From Tetradesmus obliquus (lineage: Eukaryota > Chlorophyta > Chlorophyceae > Sphaeropleales > Scenedesmaceae): a stretch of 64,000 nt of DNA. How positions within the stretch are numbered: position 1 is the stretch's first letter; each line of letters begins with the position of its first letter. The translations under genes and the position numbers were made by a program. Positions 1 to 15,648 of this stretch are shown here, in pieces. Location: the NCBI GenBank assembly GCA_030272155.1, contig CP126193.1, forward strand, positions 2,294,001 to 2,358,000. Reading direction: 5' to 3'. Below the pieces are notes generated by a model. That model ran no database searches, was not told where the DNA came from, and saw only the letters and a program-made list of their open reading frames with translations.

Positions 1-3000
1 GGTAGTCTGGCTGCCCAACGCCTGCCGTTAGCAGTGCAACAGGCAGGTGTGCAACAGCAGGCGGCATACGTGTTTGTCAGGCCCTCCACATATCCCAACT
101 GACCAATGCCTGGCACCTGTACACAACACCATGTGCATTAGAACGTAGACCCGCATGTTCACAAGGCCTCAGCTTTCATAAAGTCACCCACCTGCCACGT
201 ACTGGCCCAGCACCACGTCCTGCAGGTTGAGTGGCGCAATGCAGCGCAGCACCAACATGGACACACAGGCAATACATACAAACAGCCCAGCCAGATTTGC
301 ACCTGCCACTTACTGCCCCAACACCATGTCCTGCAGCCCCAGCGTAGCAACGCAACACAGAATGTGCTCAAATTGCACTAAACACAGCACCAAACATAGG
401 CGCACTCATCTGCAACAGTGTGTTGCCCACCTGCCACGTACTGTCCCAGCACCACGTCCTGCAGGTTGAGCGGCGCGATGCAGCGCAGCACCTTGCACTT
501 CTCGTCGCGGATGTCGTCGGGGTGGTTGCTCACGGGGCACTCCATGGCGATCAGCGCCAGCAGCTGCGCAGCACAGCATGCACACAAGCAGGCAGCAAAC
601 AAGCAGGCAGGAACGCAGTTGTGAAGCATGGCAATTGGGGCGCTCCATGGCGATCAGCGCCAGCAGCTGCGCAGCACAGCCAGAGACAAGTAGGCCACAG
701 ACAAGCAGGCCGCAATGCAGTTGTAAAGCATGGCACTCGACGCACTCCATGGCGATTAGAGCAAGCAGCTGCGCAGCACAGCAGGCAGCAGTGCAGTGCG
801 TAACACGGCAGAGGTTACACGCACACGCCACGCACGAGCCGCGCCGTCAAAGTCAGCGACACCCAGCACTGAGTCTACCGCCCCCGCACCTGTGTGAGGT
901 GGTTCTGGATGACGTCCCTGATGATGCCGTAACTGTCAAAGTAGCCGCCACGCCCCTGGCAACAGCAGCAGCAGCAGCAGCAAGCACCACACGGTCCATA
1001 ACTCAGCATCCACCACTACAGCTACAAGGCAACCACAATGCAGGCACAACTCCTGCATTTTCTACTGTGGAATCACTGACTGCTCAGTTTCCTGTGCAGC
1101 GTGACTGCAGCCGAGGACAGCGTCTGCTTGTAAAATAGCAAGATGTAACAAGTTGTAACTGTTTTAACGTGCTGCACCTGTGTGCCAAAGTCCTCCTTGA
1201 AGCTGATCTGTACGTTGTTCACGTAGTGCCTGTTCCACCAGGCGCCAAAGATGGGGTTGGCCCAGCGCATGACCAGCAGGTTCTGTTGACAAAGAGCAAC
1301 AAAGCAGGCACACAGCAGCATGGTGAGCCAGGGTGCTCAAGACAGTGCCATGATGCAGGGTTTGCGCGGAGCTTGCTGGAGTGTGGGATGTGATGCAATG
1401 CGCAAGGGATACGTCACAGCACGCAACTATTGCAGTCGGCTTGCACTCAAACAGCTGCGGCCGCGCCATTTAACAGCCGCAGCAGCTGACTGCCCATCTT
1501 GTCCTTGCGGGGATTATCGCGTCTGTACATACATACACAGATTGACGGGAGGCGTTTCGTTGGCCCTTCCTGCTGCGAGTAGCAATGAGCAGCGCCAGTG
1601 ACATACTTCACAACCCAACTGCCACATCACACTGCAACGGGTGACACATACCCCATCCCGCCGTCTGCCGCACCTGGCTCAGCTCCTTGCCCAGGAAGTG
1701 GTCAGCTGCAGCAGCACAGCCAAACCAATGCCGCAACCACACATCACACATCACACATATCAACAGCGACACAACAGCACAACAGCAAATAACACAACCT
1801 TTGACGGCAATACCTCTGTCAACCACACACCAACAACAGCGCAACAGTAACAACAGCAACATATCCCCGCCAAGCTGCCGCACCTGGCTCAGCTCCTTGC
1901 CCAGGTAGTGGTCGATGCGGTACAGCTGGTTCTCCGGGAACAGCGCGCCCAGCTGCTCACACAGCGCCTCGCTGCTCTCCAGGTCGTTGCCAAAGGGCTT
2001 CTCAACAATGGCACGCACCCAGCTGGCCGCGTTGCGCGAGGGGCCCAGGTCGCTGCACTCGCGCGACAAGCCCTGGCACACCTGCAGCGTGGTGCATGTT
2101 GCGAGTGTGAAGTAGTGGTTATGGTGTTTAGAGTGTCAGCGTTTGGGTTGGGTGGGGGCAGGCAGGTGGGGCCGGCAGTGGGTCGAGTGTGTGGCGGCGC
2201 TTGTGATAGCTCTGTGGTCGCCGTGCTTGTAATGCCGTTGTCACTTGCCGCTGACGCTGCAGCCGAGTGAGTGAGTGAGTGACTACCCAGGCAGCTCTGC
2301 AGCTCATGGGTAAGTTAAGGCTGGAGAACGCGTGTGTGGCCAGGGGCGGCGCCCCAGGGCTCCACGCCCTCTATTTGTCCGCTTGCACCCTAGCGCACAG
2401 CTGCAGCCATAGATGCAATGCACTGCTGATTGCACGTCACAACCACCACACCGTACTCTTTGTCGTCAGGCAGGGGCCTGGTCGCCAGCAGCTGGTGATA
2501 AGCTACAGCAGCCGCGGCAGCTTGCCTCACACACACAACATATTTTGAACAGCACTATGAACAGCACTGCAAACACAGCTGTGAACACACACAGCCCCGC
2601 AGCTGTAACGGCCCACCTCAGGGTACACACATGGCGACACATTCAACAAAACACTGTGAATAGCACTATGAACACCACTGTGAATACAGCTGTGAACACA
2701 CGGAGCCTCATTGCAGCTGCTGTCCCACCTCTGGGTACACGTATGGCGGCACATTAAACACACACTGTGAACAGCACTATAACTTTCACTATGAACAGCA
2801 CTGTAAGCAACACTGTAAGCAACACTGTAAGCAACACTGTGATCGACTCGCAGCTGTCACGGCCCACCTCTGGGTACACGTATGGCGGCAGCGCCAGGTA
2901 GAACAGGCGGCCTGCTGGGCTGGCTGGCTGCGCCTCCCACTCCTCCACATGGCGGGCCAGCTCACGGTAGCCGGGCGCATCAGGCACGTACTGAATGTGG

Positions 3001-4200
3001 GGTTGAAAGCAGTGTGGTCAAAAAGCGTCATGCAGCGCAGCGTCACAGAACAAAGATGGGTCAGAGGGATCAAGGTTGAAGCAGGGGCAAGTAGTGACAC
3101 TGGATATAGTCTTTCAGCAGCTAGCGGGCGGTGGATTTGCGGTGTGAGTGCATTGCAGGGGGGAGCAGGACTGGACACTGCTGCTGCTGCCGCTGCTGCA
3201 TGCAGAGTGAACGTGCACAACGCCGCAGGGAGCGCCTGCTTTACCAGCTGCAGCAACACCTGCTGCATCAATAGCCACAGCTGCATTCCCCTGCCTCTGT
3301 GGGACACAACATCACACAAAACACCTCAGTACACTGTGCTTTGCACTAACGTCGACATGCAAGTAGAAGCATAGCTGCAGCCTCCTGCATCAACAGCTGC
3401 AGCTGCATTGCGCTCCCTCCATGGGACACGGTACAACACACCTACTGCCTCGGTGCGCTGCGCACTCACCTCGCCCTGCACGTAGAAGCACAGCTTCAGG
3501 AACCTGGCTATTTCCTCCTCCTCTCCTTTCAGGTATTGCCGCAGCCTCTCATGCAGCGCCTCTGCTGTCAGTGCTGTGCGTGCATAGCCGATGATCTGAG
3601 TAGCGCGCGGCAGGAAGCTGCATGCAGCGCAGCAGTGGAGTATGTGCAGCAGTACGATAAGCACACATGTAAACATGACATTGATTGATCAGTGTTATTA
3701 TGCTACACTGGCTGCACTGTTTGGCATGGGGTTTCAGCTAGGACTGGGATCATGCTGCAACCCAAAGCACAACAAGGGTTTGAAACAGTGCACTGCATGC
3801 ATTATGGGGTGTGTTGCAATGACAGCAGCACCGAGGGTGCTGGGCAAGTGCATTATGTAATAGGAGCTGTATACATGCAGCATCATGGCAGTCCTGCAGG
3901 CCGATCGCTGCAGTACACATCATCAACCAGCCTGCATGCCAGGAAGTCACACTGCACCAGCGACCCAATGCAACCAGCTGCTTCAGCATACAGCTGCCTT
4001 GCCTGCTCAACAAGCACTCACCCTTGCTTGTACAGCGCAAACAGAGCCGGGAACGTCTTCTTCTTAGCAAGGTCACCACTGGCGCCCAGCACCACGATGC
4101 TCAGGGTGATATCTGGTGGTATCTTGCAGTCCCAATCGTCCCTCAAGCTTGCCATGCTCTGCAGTCTGTTGTAAGACTTTTTGGGAGTGCCTTCTGCCAT
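1..4200 (-). CDS. G6PD: Glucose-6-phosphate 1-dehydrogenase (3' part beyond window)
   Basis: Oxidises glucose-6-phosphate to 6-phosphogluconolactone, making NADPH in the oxidative pentose phosphate pathway. Seven exons join in phase: 4022-4200, 3470-3617, 2868-2990, 1884-2081, 1178-1282, 890-955 and 438-563, giving about 315 codons of a family length near 500, so the last third lies left of base 1. Visible motifs are the nucleotide-binding [10 protein letters not shown], the substrate/active-site RIDHYLGKE, then [14 protein letters not shown] and [11 protein letters not shown]. The start at 4200 gives a short N-terminus before the Rossmann fold, which suggests a cytosolic isoform; an in-frame Met at 4377 would add 59 residues with no clear transit character. 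Introns near exons 3, 4 and 7 carry partial copies of the exon edges. Family assignment is certain; the exon 7 donor at 437 is chosen by phase. Confidence 0.93.
188..345 (-). repeat. Two copies of the 3' edge of G6PD exon 7
   Basis: Segments 188-256 and 300-345 repeat the last part of exon 7 (438-490) including its splice donor, with offsets of about 111 and 128 bases. The 188 copy keeps about 68 bases and is the better match; the 300 copy is shorter and more diverged. Both lie in the intron downstream of exon 7. Confidence 0.85.
641..782 (-). repeat. Two copies of the 5' edge of G6PD exon 7 with acceptor
   Basis: Segments 641-680 and 741-782 repeat the acceptor and the first nine or so codons of exon 7 (LLALIAME), whose true copy is at 541-575. 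Each copy is preceded by the same AG acceptor context. They lie in the intron upstream of exon 7, so both edges of this exon have been copied outward. Confidence 0.85.
1664..1704 (-). repeat. Copy of the 3' edge of G6PD exon 4
   Basis: This repeats the end of exon 4 (codes HYLGKELSQ plus donor; true copy around 1870-1911) within the downstream intron. The reading is slightly changed to HFLGKELSQ. Confidence 0.85.
2545..2840 (-). repeat. Minisatellite with two copies of the 3' edge of G6PD exon 3
   Basis: Short tandem units around AACAGCACTGTGAAC alternate with two copies (about 2606-2640 and 2711-2755) of the exon 3 end, which codes YVYPE plus its donor. The true exon end lies at 2868-2890. 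The whole block sits in the intron downstream of exon 3. Confidence 0.8.
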
Positions 4201-4590
4201 GCTGCAGGATATGCAGTCAGCTGCTGTGGCTTGTGTTGGCAGTGCTCGCTTGCTGTTCTGGTGGTTGGGCAGCAGCTCCGACACCACGTGTGCACTGCGT
4301 AGGAGTGCGGCAAAGGTCGTGTTAACGTTGATAAACAAGTAACGCAACGATCTCGCGCTTACGGGTACCGTACGCACCGTCCAGGATTCACGCAGAACCC
4401 GCTACCGAAGCAACACAGACCCTAACCACGCACCTTACTGTTGCTCCCTTTCCATTCAACAACATACTAATTGCTGTCTCTCCATATTACTTGCTGAACA
4501 TAGGCTGTCAAGGGTCGACAGATCGCTTGAAGCAACTCTTCGGCCCAGATCTCGGCCTATAGTTCGCTAGAGTGGCAGCAGCACTTCAAA
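4201..4590. promoter_or_regulatory. Divergent intergenic promoter region
   Basis: This 390-base gap lies between the starts of G6PD (-) and the small mitochondrial protein gene (+) and should hold both promoters and 5' UTRs. I see no clear TATA box. Confidence 0.5.
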
Positions 4591-5286
4591 ATGCTTAGAA
4601 CTATGGCTCCTAAGCTTAGGGCGGTGGCCGCTGTGCCCCGCCAAGCCACAGTTTTCCAGCAAAAGCGTGGCATGGCTGGTGGAGGTGGGTGCTGTTCCCT
4701 GTGTGCAGCCAAACAGCGTAGGGGCTTATGCACAGGTGACAATCACATTTCGTTGCCACAGATGAGGATGACTCCATGTACGTGAACTGGTGGGACAACC
4801 CCACCAACCCAGACTCATGGCACAAGCACCAGGTGTGCACAGCTGCTGCTGCTGCTTTCAGCACATTCAATCGGCACCAGTTCTGGACCAGCACCTTCAG
4901 CTATCAATGAATGTAGTCGTCTAGCAGATGCAACGAATGCAGCAGTCCGCTTGAGGTTGCTGTGTTACCTGTTGAGATGCAGCACATGCAGCCGCAGCTC
5001 TCAGCAGGGGCAGCACAAACCATTATCTGTCAGTTATGTCCCCAGCGAGGCCTCGCAGCTGCAGCTTAGCGAGCATATGCTGCTGCAGCTGTATTGTAGT
5101 GCTGCTTGCGCGCTGCTGTGGTGCTTGTCTCACTCGCTTGTGATGCGTGCTGCCATGTGGCATGTGCAGCTGGCGTGGTTTGGCGTGGCCTTTTGGGGCG
5201 TCGTGTTCTACGCTGCCTTTGGAGGCAAGAAGAAGGAGGCAGCACCAGCAGCAGCAGAGGAGGCAAAGCCAGCAGCAGCTCACTGA
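4591..5286 (+). CDS. Small mitochondrial single-span membrane protein (possible respiratory complex I accessory subunit)
   Basis: Three exons, 4591-4684, 4762-4832 and 5170-5286, join in phase to 93 residues. The N-terminus is Arg/Ala-rich without acidic residues (MLRTMAPKLRAVAAVPRQ) and ends in RGMAGG, like a mitochondrial presequence. A short acidic and Trp-rich stretch follows (YVNWWDNPTNPDSW), then one hydrophobic span (LAWFGVAFWGVVFYAAF), then a Lys/Ala/Glu tail. The NPDS motif before a single span recalls NDUFB11/ESSS-type subunits, but this is weak and I do not claim the family. The ATG at 4591 is the first in the open frame. Head-to-head with G6PD. The splice model is well supported by phase; the function is inference. 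Confidence 0.7.
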
Positions 5287-6575
5287 GCAGCAGCAGCAGC
5301 AGCAACAGGTCAGCTTGGCCTCCATACGCGGCAGTTGCAGCATGCTGGGCAGCTGTGGATGCAGCTTTCCTGCAAGTGCGCAGGGCGGAAGCAGCCTAGT
5401 GCTGCATGGAGCGGAGCAGTGGCACGGGCAGTATGGCAGTGGTAGTGCGCTGCAGCTGATCATGCAGTGCACTGGAGCTGGCCAGTAGCCTGAACCTTGA
5501 CAACAAGCAACAGCCAGCCCAGCAGCAGCCATGACAGTATCACCGTTGCAGGCAGAGGTGGCAGCATGCCTTGAAAGGTGGACAGCTGCCTTTGCAGCCG
5601 GACGCTTCTGGCCAGTTTGCCAGGTTGTTGCAGCAGATGAAAACAGCGTTCTGCGTGTCGTGGTGCTGTTGCGCTGCCATGGCTTGGTGCAGCCGGTTCG
5701 GCTGGCTGTTCTACATATGGTTTGTGGCGCTGCTATTTGTCAGCAGCTGTCACTGGCCAGGGCTTATCACTCTTAGGCAGCAGTGTCTTTGGCAGGGTGG
5801 GTGTACACGGGGCTATTTTGAATGCAGCTGGGTGCATTCAAAGTCAGGGCAAGGGTGAGCAGTTGGGTGCAGGCGTAGCAAGTTTGTTTTAGACTCGGCC
5901 AGGCAGTGGTCTGACAACAGCACTGCAGGCAATGGCACACGTACAGAGGCCATAGTGTGTTGGCGTTCGTCATGCCGTCCTGCAGCTCTGATGTTGGGGA
6001 CAGTGCAGGTTACGGTCGGTGTTCTCACAGAACACGTCCCTGCTTTGCGATGGTGTTGAGCATGAGTTGTAAAGTATTCAATTCTGATTCTGTGTGCGGT
6101 GGGAAGACACAGGCAAAGCGGGGTTGGTGATGCATGCTTGGCCTGATAATGTGGTGCCAGCTGACACCAGCTCTGCTGCTGCTCACAAGCTACTGTTGCA
6201 AGAGAGTTTGCAAATGCGGTAGCACGCGTTTGCAATCGTCATATAATTTGCAGCGCGGTTTCAATGAAATGGCAGGTGACACCCCAACACTTGCAGTGGC
6301 AGCAACACGCCAAGAGTACCAGCAAGCTGCTGCTGTGCAGCAGCATACAGGCATGCGAACGCTGCAACTGCGCACTCGATCTGATGCCAAAACGTAGTTG
6401 GTCAGCCAAAATAGCAGCGCAGAGGGCTTTGATAGGCGACGCTGCAGCAGAAGTCCAGCCACCTCGAGGTTTTAGCAGTGCCACTTTTGAGCAGCATGTA
6501 GCTGTGGCAGGCGCACTGGAAGGCCCTCTTTCCGTGTTTTGCCTGGCCTGTGGATAACCTCAAGAGACGGGCACC
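5287..6575 (+). other. 3' UTR of the small mitochondrial gene and RPL11 promoter region
   Basis: No convincing coding exon is seen. A TGTAA signal at 6068-6072 would place the upstream gene's poly(A) site near 6085. The remaining ~490 bases lead into RPL11. Confidence 0.5.
6068..6072 (+). terminator. Candidate TGTAA polyadenylation signal
   Basis: TGTAA is the usual green-algal nuclear poly(A) signal. It lies about 780 bases after the stop codon at 5286. Confidence 0.45.
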
Positions 6576-9933
<3,358 letters not shown>

Positions 9934-10204
9934 GCCCTAGGCGGCGAGCTCAACCCCAGCCTGAGCGGGAGCAGCAGCACTGGGAGGCGCCCGCGCAAAC
10001 AGCAGCTGCAGGCGCAGCTGGCATAGCCTTCGTGTAACAGTGCTGCAAGTTCTGATGCGCTGAGGCCCCGAGTATGCACCGCGTGCGATTTACAAGTCTT
10101 CTTCCTCTCTAGGCAGTCACTTCTGCACACCAGGGGAATGGCAGTTTGCCTCTGGCTGAAGTATGTAGGTTGAAGTTCAAAAGTTCTGGAAAAAATAAAG
10201 ACAT

Positions 10205-10223
10205 GGGGGGGGGGGGGGGGGGG
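10205..10223 (+). repeat. Homopolymer of 19 G
   Basis: An uninterrupted G run lies downstream of RPL11. It could form a G-quadruplex, or its length may be unreliable in the assembly. Confidence 0.85.
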
Positions 10224-10811
10224 CGAGAGGCTGTGCACAGAGGCTCAGCAAGCAGTGCGCAGTGGGTGTAGGCGTGGCTGAGAACGGCGTCTACTACAGC
10301 AGAACAGCACAAGTACAACCATTAGTAAATCCAATACATCGCTGACTAGCTATACAATCATGCAGTGAACCTTAACCTTAACCTTAAACAGCACGAAGGT
10401 GGGTGGTGGACAGCCGAGGTGCTGGGGTGCCACCACCACCAGTGGTAGTGCAGTGGTGCCAGATGGCGCATGAGTATTGCATGCCAACAGCAGGGCCAGC
10501 TGCGCCACCAAGGATAGCTCATGGTATGCTGCGATTAAATCGCACTTTTGAGGCGTCTTTGGGCGCAAAACGGATGGAAGGCTGCTCGGTTCTGGGGTTG
10601 TAGAATAGTGACACAACCCAGGTGCTGAGTCGGCAACCCATTACTGTTGTGGCGCCAAACACGGGGAATACTTGCACTGCCTTTGCGTTGCTTCGTTTCA
10701 ACTGCTTTCGAAATCATTCAGTATTGCGTCACGCCTACCATTTTTGGGCAGCAGCCCACCACCACTGTCGTCTCAGTTGTTGTGTGCTGCCACTTGCAAT
10801 CACTAGCGACT

Positions 10812-10818
10812 TATAAAA
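10812..10818 (+). promoter_or_regulatory. TATA box (TATAAAA) upstream of the bZIP gene
   Basis: A consensus TATAAAA begins 25 bases before the first ATG (10837) and 40 before the second in-frame ATG (10852). If used, transcription would start near 10842, which favours the second ATG. Confidence 0.5.
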
Positions 10819-10836
10819 GGCGACACATCAACAAGA

Positions 10837-13118
10837 ATGGCGTCAGAGAGCATGAACAGATCGTTCAGTGTAGATGACCTGGTTGGGGGCATTTTCCGCC
10901 TTGGCCAGGCGGGTGCCGGTGCTTTTGGACGCACCGACAGTGAGGTGAGCTTGATTCGTCTGGAACAAGACCCCAGCCGCAGCTGCACCACCCAGCTGCT
11001 GACGCTTGCGGTGTGCCACGCCCTCTCCCCACAGGCTGCATTTCAAGAGTTTCTCAAGCGCATCCCCAGCGCTACAAACTTAGCAGCAAATCAGCAATTC
11101 GAGCCCAACCAGCTGCAGCAGGCTCAGCAGCTGCTCTCAGCAAGTGGCAGTGGGGGAGGTGCAGCAGCTGCAAACCTGTCTGCAGGCCTCTCCGAGGCAG
11201 GCCAAGGGACTGGGGGCATGCCGAGAGTTCCTTCTCTTGATGTGCTCCGGCAGCTGGTGATTCAAAACCAGCTGAGCCAGGGCTTGTCCCAGCCCGGCAT
11301 CGCGAAGGCAGAGGCATCCGGAGGTGAGGCGGGCAATTGGCGCAAACCAGTGGTAGTCTGAGATTAATTGCAGCTCTTGACGAGCAGCAGAGCTCGAAGG
11401 ATGTGCTGCCGTATCTGTCACGCATGCGTTTCGCTGCCAGCTAGGACAGCACGCTCACCTGCCCGATGAAGGAACGCCTACTCAGCATACTCGTGTGCCA
11501 TCTGCCTCGCTGCCTATCCCTGTGCTGCTTACACAGCCGTACTGGCACCACCAGCGTCTACACAGATGCCAGCGCTGTCTGCGCCCATGCCTGTGCTGTC
11601 TATGGCAAGCCCAGCAGTGGACCCTGCAGTGCTGTCTGCAGCAGTGGACCCCAGCACCTTATCAGCGCTAGGCGGCATGCCAGGCCTGGCAGCAGCCGCA
11701 GCAGCAAACCCCGCGCTGATGGTCAACCCCGCAGCAGCAGCAGCTGCCGCCCTGCAGCTGCAGCACCTAGGGGGTGGCGGGCACCTGCGCATGGCAAGCT
11801 CTATGGAGCGGGATTCAATGGGCGGGATGGGCGGAGACAAGTCGGAAAATCGGCGGCAGCGCAGGTGCGCACATTGCTGCAGCTGCTCAATCCAAGCGTG
11901 TCGTGGCTCCCAGCACAGCAGGATGCCGATTCGACGACAGCTTCAGCTCATCGCTTACATGCTGAAAATGTAAACTTGATCCACTTGCTTTGCATGCTTA
12001 AAAAAACTCTGCAAACTCCATGTTAACAGCAGCAACCAGCAGCGCAGCAACCACACTGAACCTGCTGTTGACACCTCTGGCAGGCTCCACAGGCACCTCA
12101 CCTAGTATGCTTGCATTTGCAGCGCAGTCTGCTACTGTTCAGCACACACACCCCTCACAATTGCTGCCTCTCCACTTCTACCCACCATCTCGCCCCCGCC
12201 ATATCCCTCATGCTCATGCGCTGGTCCAACATCTTTCCCTTCCTGCAAATTCTGCTTCCTTTTCTGCTGTCCCGCCGTTTGCAGGATGCTGTCCAACCGC
12301 GAGAGCGCGCGCCGCAGCCGCAAGCGCAAGCAGGAGCACATGCAGAGCCTGGAGATGCAGATCGAGGACCTGGTTGAGGCCCGCAGGGAGAAGGAGGCGC
12401 TGGCAGACGCAGCGGAGCGGCGCTGCAGGGTGCTGGAGGACGAGAATGGCCGGCTGCGTGAGGAGAATGAGCGGCTGCGCGACGAGCTACGCTTCCTGCG
12501 GCAGGAGGTGAGCGGGCGTGGTTGTGCTGGTGCTGGTGCTTGCTTGTGCTTGCACTTGTGCTTGTGAAGCAGCAGGAGGTGAGAGGGCGCAGGGTGTGGC
12601 ATAGCGTTAGCTAGCAGTCAGCTGGCCACAGCTTGTTGCTGGTGCCTGTGGTGCACTCGCACGGTGCATCTTGAAAGCGTGTATGCGTGAAGAGCGACGG
12701 CATGTTCTAAGCCGAGGGGTTCACAGCTGTGCACAGTTGCGCGATGCATGTCACGTTGCAAGTGCTGCCTTGCATGTCTGTTTGCTGACGCTTGTGTGCG
12801 GCGCTGCTTTTGTGTGTGCAGATGACGGAGCGCAAGGAGCGCAATGGTTACTACAGGCGGGAGCAGGGCGCAGCAGATGATGAGGCTGACGAGGCCTCTC
12901 GCAAGCGCCAGCGCACAAGCGATGCAGCTACAGCCGCAGCTGATGTGGCCACAGCAGCAGCCGCAGCTGCAGCAGCAGTTGGTGCTGATGCGAAGGCTGG
13001 GCTGGAGGGTCTGGCAAACGGCAAGCAGCATGGTACTGGCGAGGGGCACCCAGTGGAGCCTGCTGTCGAGGCACAGCAGCCAGTGCCGGCAGCAGCAGAC
13101 TACGAGCTGCAGCAGTAA
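10837..13118 (+). CDS. bZIP transcription factor
   Basis: Nuclear DNA-binding protein of the basic leucine zipper family. Five exons, 10837-10944, 11035-11323, 11537-11864, 12285-12507 and 12822-13118, join in phase to 414 residues. The N-terminus has the short motif RSFSVDDLVGGIF, resembling the SFSxDE segment of plant group A factors. A Gln/Ala/Ser-rich middle follows, then the basic region from about residue 236 (RRQRRMLSNRESARRSRKRK, with the invariant Asn at 246 and Arg nine residues on). Glu/Arg/Leu heptads follow to about residue 316, then a polyA-rich tail. The start may instead be Met6 (10852), given the TATA box at 10812. Acidic or Gln-rich activation is likely but inferred. Confidence 0.92.
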
Positions 13119-15648
13119 CAGCAGCGCTAGCAGCGCAAGCAGCAGCAGCAGCAGCGCTGGCGGCGTTGCCGCGTGCTGCGCTGCCGCGCGCGCAGAGCGG
13201 GCGGTTTTTCCCTGGCTGCCGCCTGCCTGCCTTATTTTTGAGAGCAGCGATTCCCTGTCCATGCCCGTGACATATACTTGTTTGAGCGCGAGACGAGGCA
13301 GCTAGCCATGTAGCTGCTGATTGCCTCAACGCGTGCTTGTGTGCGTTGTGTGCTTTTGTGTGCGCCTGACTAAGGCCTGCAGCCCCTGGCCATGGCTACA
13401 GCCCACATGACCCTGCAGCATACCTATTCTCATTTCCAGTGTGTGCGCGTGTGCGTGTGATTGCTGATGGTAATGGACCGTTGCCTTGCCTTCGTGGTCG
13501 GTGCTAGCGCGGGTGTCGCCGAGCGCCCTTCTCAATTTTGTGCATCAGCATTTTGTGGGGATTCAGGCGAGCCGGGTTGTGGCGGTTCCCAAGCTGGGCA
13601 GTTCACTTTTGTTGTGTTGTTGATGCGTGTGGCCTGGCGTTGGTCTACTCGTGCCCTTGAGGATTATGGGCTGCCGCTGCTGTGCATACACGGCAGTGCG
13701 CGCTGCCAAGCAGCCTCCCACCCTGCATGCTAGCTCAAGGCGATCGAAAGACATGTGTTGTCACGTCTGTGCTCATGTTTCGGGTGGCTGTGGATCCGGT
13801 TGGTGCGCAGCTTGTGGCGTCCTCCAATGCACCAAGCATTGAGGTGTCCAGCTGCTTATGTGGCGCTAGCTTGACGTCTGTGGCGCATCCACGGCCGCAG
13901 AAAGCAGCAGCTGACTGCAGCGGCAACCGTTGCTGGTTAGTGTGTGCAGTTTGTGCACGGCTGGCCCTGTGCTGAGCGAGGCAGGGCAGTGCTGCTTGTG
14001 TGTGAGTGGTGGGGACTTCAGGGTAATGTTCCTGTTGCATATGGGTTTGTTGATATCAGCAGTTGCCCCGGGGGTGTGGGGAGAGGCCAACTGGTGTCCC
14101 TGCATGCACTTCTGTGTGAATTCGCTGATGTGATGGACGCACAGCTCTTCCGTCAACATCAGCAGACCGTGCTCGGGTGGAGTTTGGCTTTTCATGCATG
14201 GCTGATGTCAAGTAGGATACGTAGCGGCTTGCGTGCTGGCGTTCCTGCTGGCGCTCCTGCAGAGATGCGTCCTTGCCCAGCATGCAAAGCACCATCACAT
14301 GATGCAATGTGTCTGGTGTATGCTATTGGTGAGTGCGTTGAATGACAGGCTGGGCATATGCCAGCAGCTAGAGCCCCATCGGGCATGCACTGCGGCAGAC
14401 AGTACGCCTGCAGATGCGCGTTGCATTTTTAGCAGCGCATTACGGCTGAGCATGCTGTTTGATAAGCGCCAGCTTTGTGTGACGGTACGAATGGGTGTGT
14501 CATTGTGTGTGACGCTGCTGCAATGCAGCTGAGGCGGCCGGAATAAGCAGCAAGGGGTCCATTGGTGTGCTCCTTTAGCGCAAAGGCTGCCAGCAGAGCT
14601 CTGTCAAGAGATTCATTCACGTGCATGGGTTTCTGCGCTACGTGACAGCTGACGCTTGTGAGTGTTACAGTGTGTTTGCGCCGTACGTCGTACTACGCCG
14701 CAGACGCTGCGCCATATTGGCACCACTCATTGCTCAAGCTGTAGCAGCCAGGCAGCAGCAATGCTGTCAGTTGGTGCCACCAGTGGCAATGAGCAGCAAC
14801 ATCTTGTGCGTGGCAATTACAGCACGCTTTGGAAAGACTGCAGCACAGCCAGCTTTCCCAACACATGCATATGCGACATAATGCATGCCATTTGGTGCTG
14901 CAACTGCAAGAGTGTGTAACAACTTTACTACTCATACAACAGCCACGGCGATGCAAGTCCTTGAGCGTGCCGGCTAGCATGCTGCAGATTTTGATAGTGT
15001 TGGCCAGCAAGTTGGCGCAACCAAGCAGCACCGCTGAGCATGCACTTGGGCGGCTGGCAGTCTGACTGCAGACTACAGCTGATCAGCCGTCACCGTCATA
15101 TCCATATCAAGCCATAGCTGTTGCCCCATCGATCAACTGTGCCACTGCGGCGGAAAGCGGATGGAGCACTGCTACATTGTGACCAGCAGTGCCACTGCCA
15201 TTAAAGGTGGCAGCTGCAGCGCGCAAGCCTGCACCGCACGCAACCTCTGAGTCGAAATGAGCGGCACCACTGCCTGCTTGCGACTTGCTTGAACCGGTGC
15301 CACCGCAGCTGACCCCGATGTGCAGCACGCGAACTGCAGGCACTGGAGACCCCCACCACCACTTCAAGCGCTCAGCTAGCACAACTGGCCCGGCCAAAGT
15401 CTCACAGCAGCCCACATGACGCGGCAGCTGCACAGCTGCTGTTGTGATGCCGCTGCCATCCAGTGGACCTGCTAGGGTGAGTGCAGCGCAGGCTGACAGA
15501 CTCCTGACTCGGGCCAGCGGCGTAAGCAGCTCACCAGCACAGCCCGGCAGAGTGCATTGGCCGGGCCCTGTGCCCAAGTCCATGCCTGCCGCGCTGAGCT
15601 GCCCTCCTCTACAACATGCTTGCTGCGCAGCTGCTTGATGGTGTGCTG
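13119..15648 (+). other. Long stretch without recognised gene (bZIP 3' UTR and intergenic)
   Basis: The longest open frames here (up to about 130 codons) show no family resemblance, exon structure or codon bias. The first TGTAA I see after the bZIP stop is at 14915-14919, so the 3' UTR could be about 1.8 kb. Confidence 0.4.

Larger units (their letters stand above)
9934..10836 (+). other. RPL11 3' UTR and bZIP upstream region
   Basis: Noncoding as far as I can see. It holds a TGTAA signal at 10033-10037, a 19-base G run at 10205-10223, and three CCTTAA units around 10368-10388. Confidence 0.5.

Noticed and set aside
10368-10388. Three CCTTAA units resembling a telomeric repeat
   Set aside because: The unit does not match the known green-algal telomere TTTTAGGG and only three copies occur.
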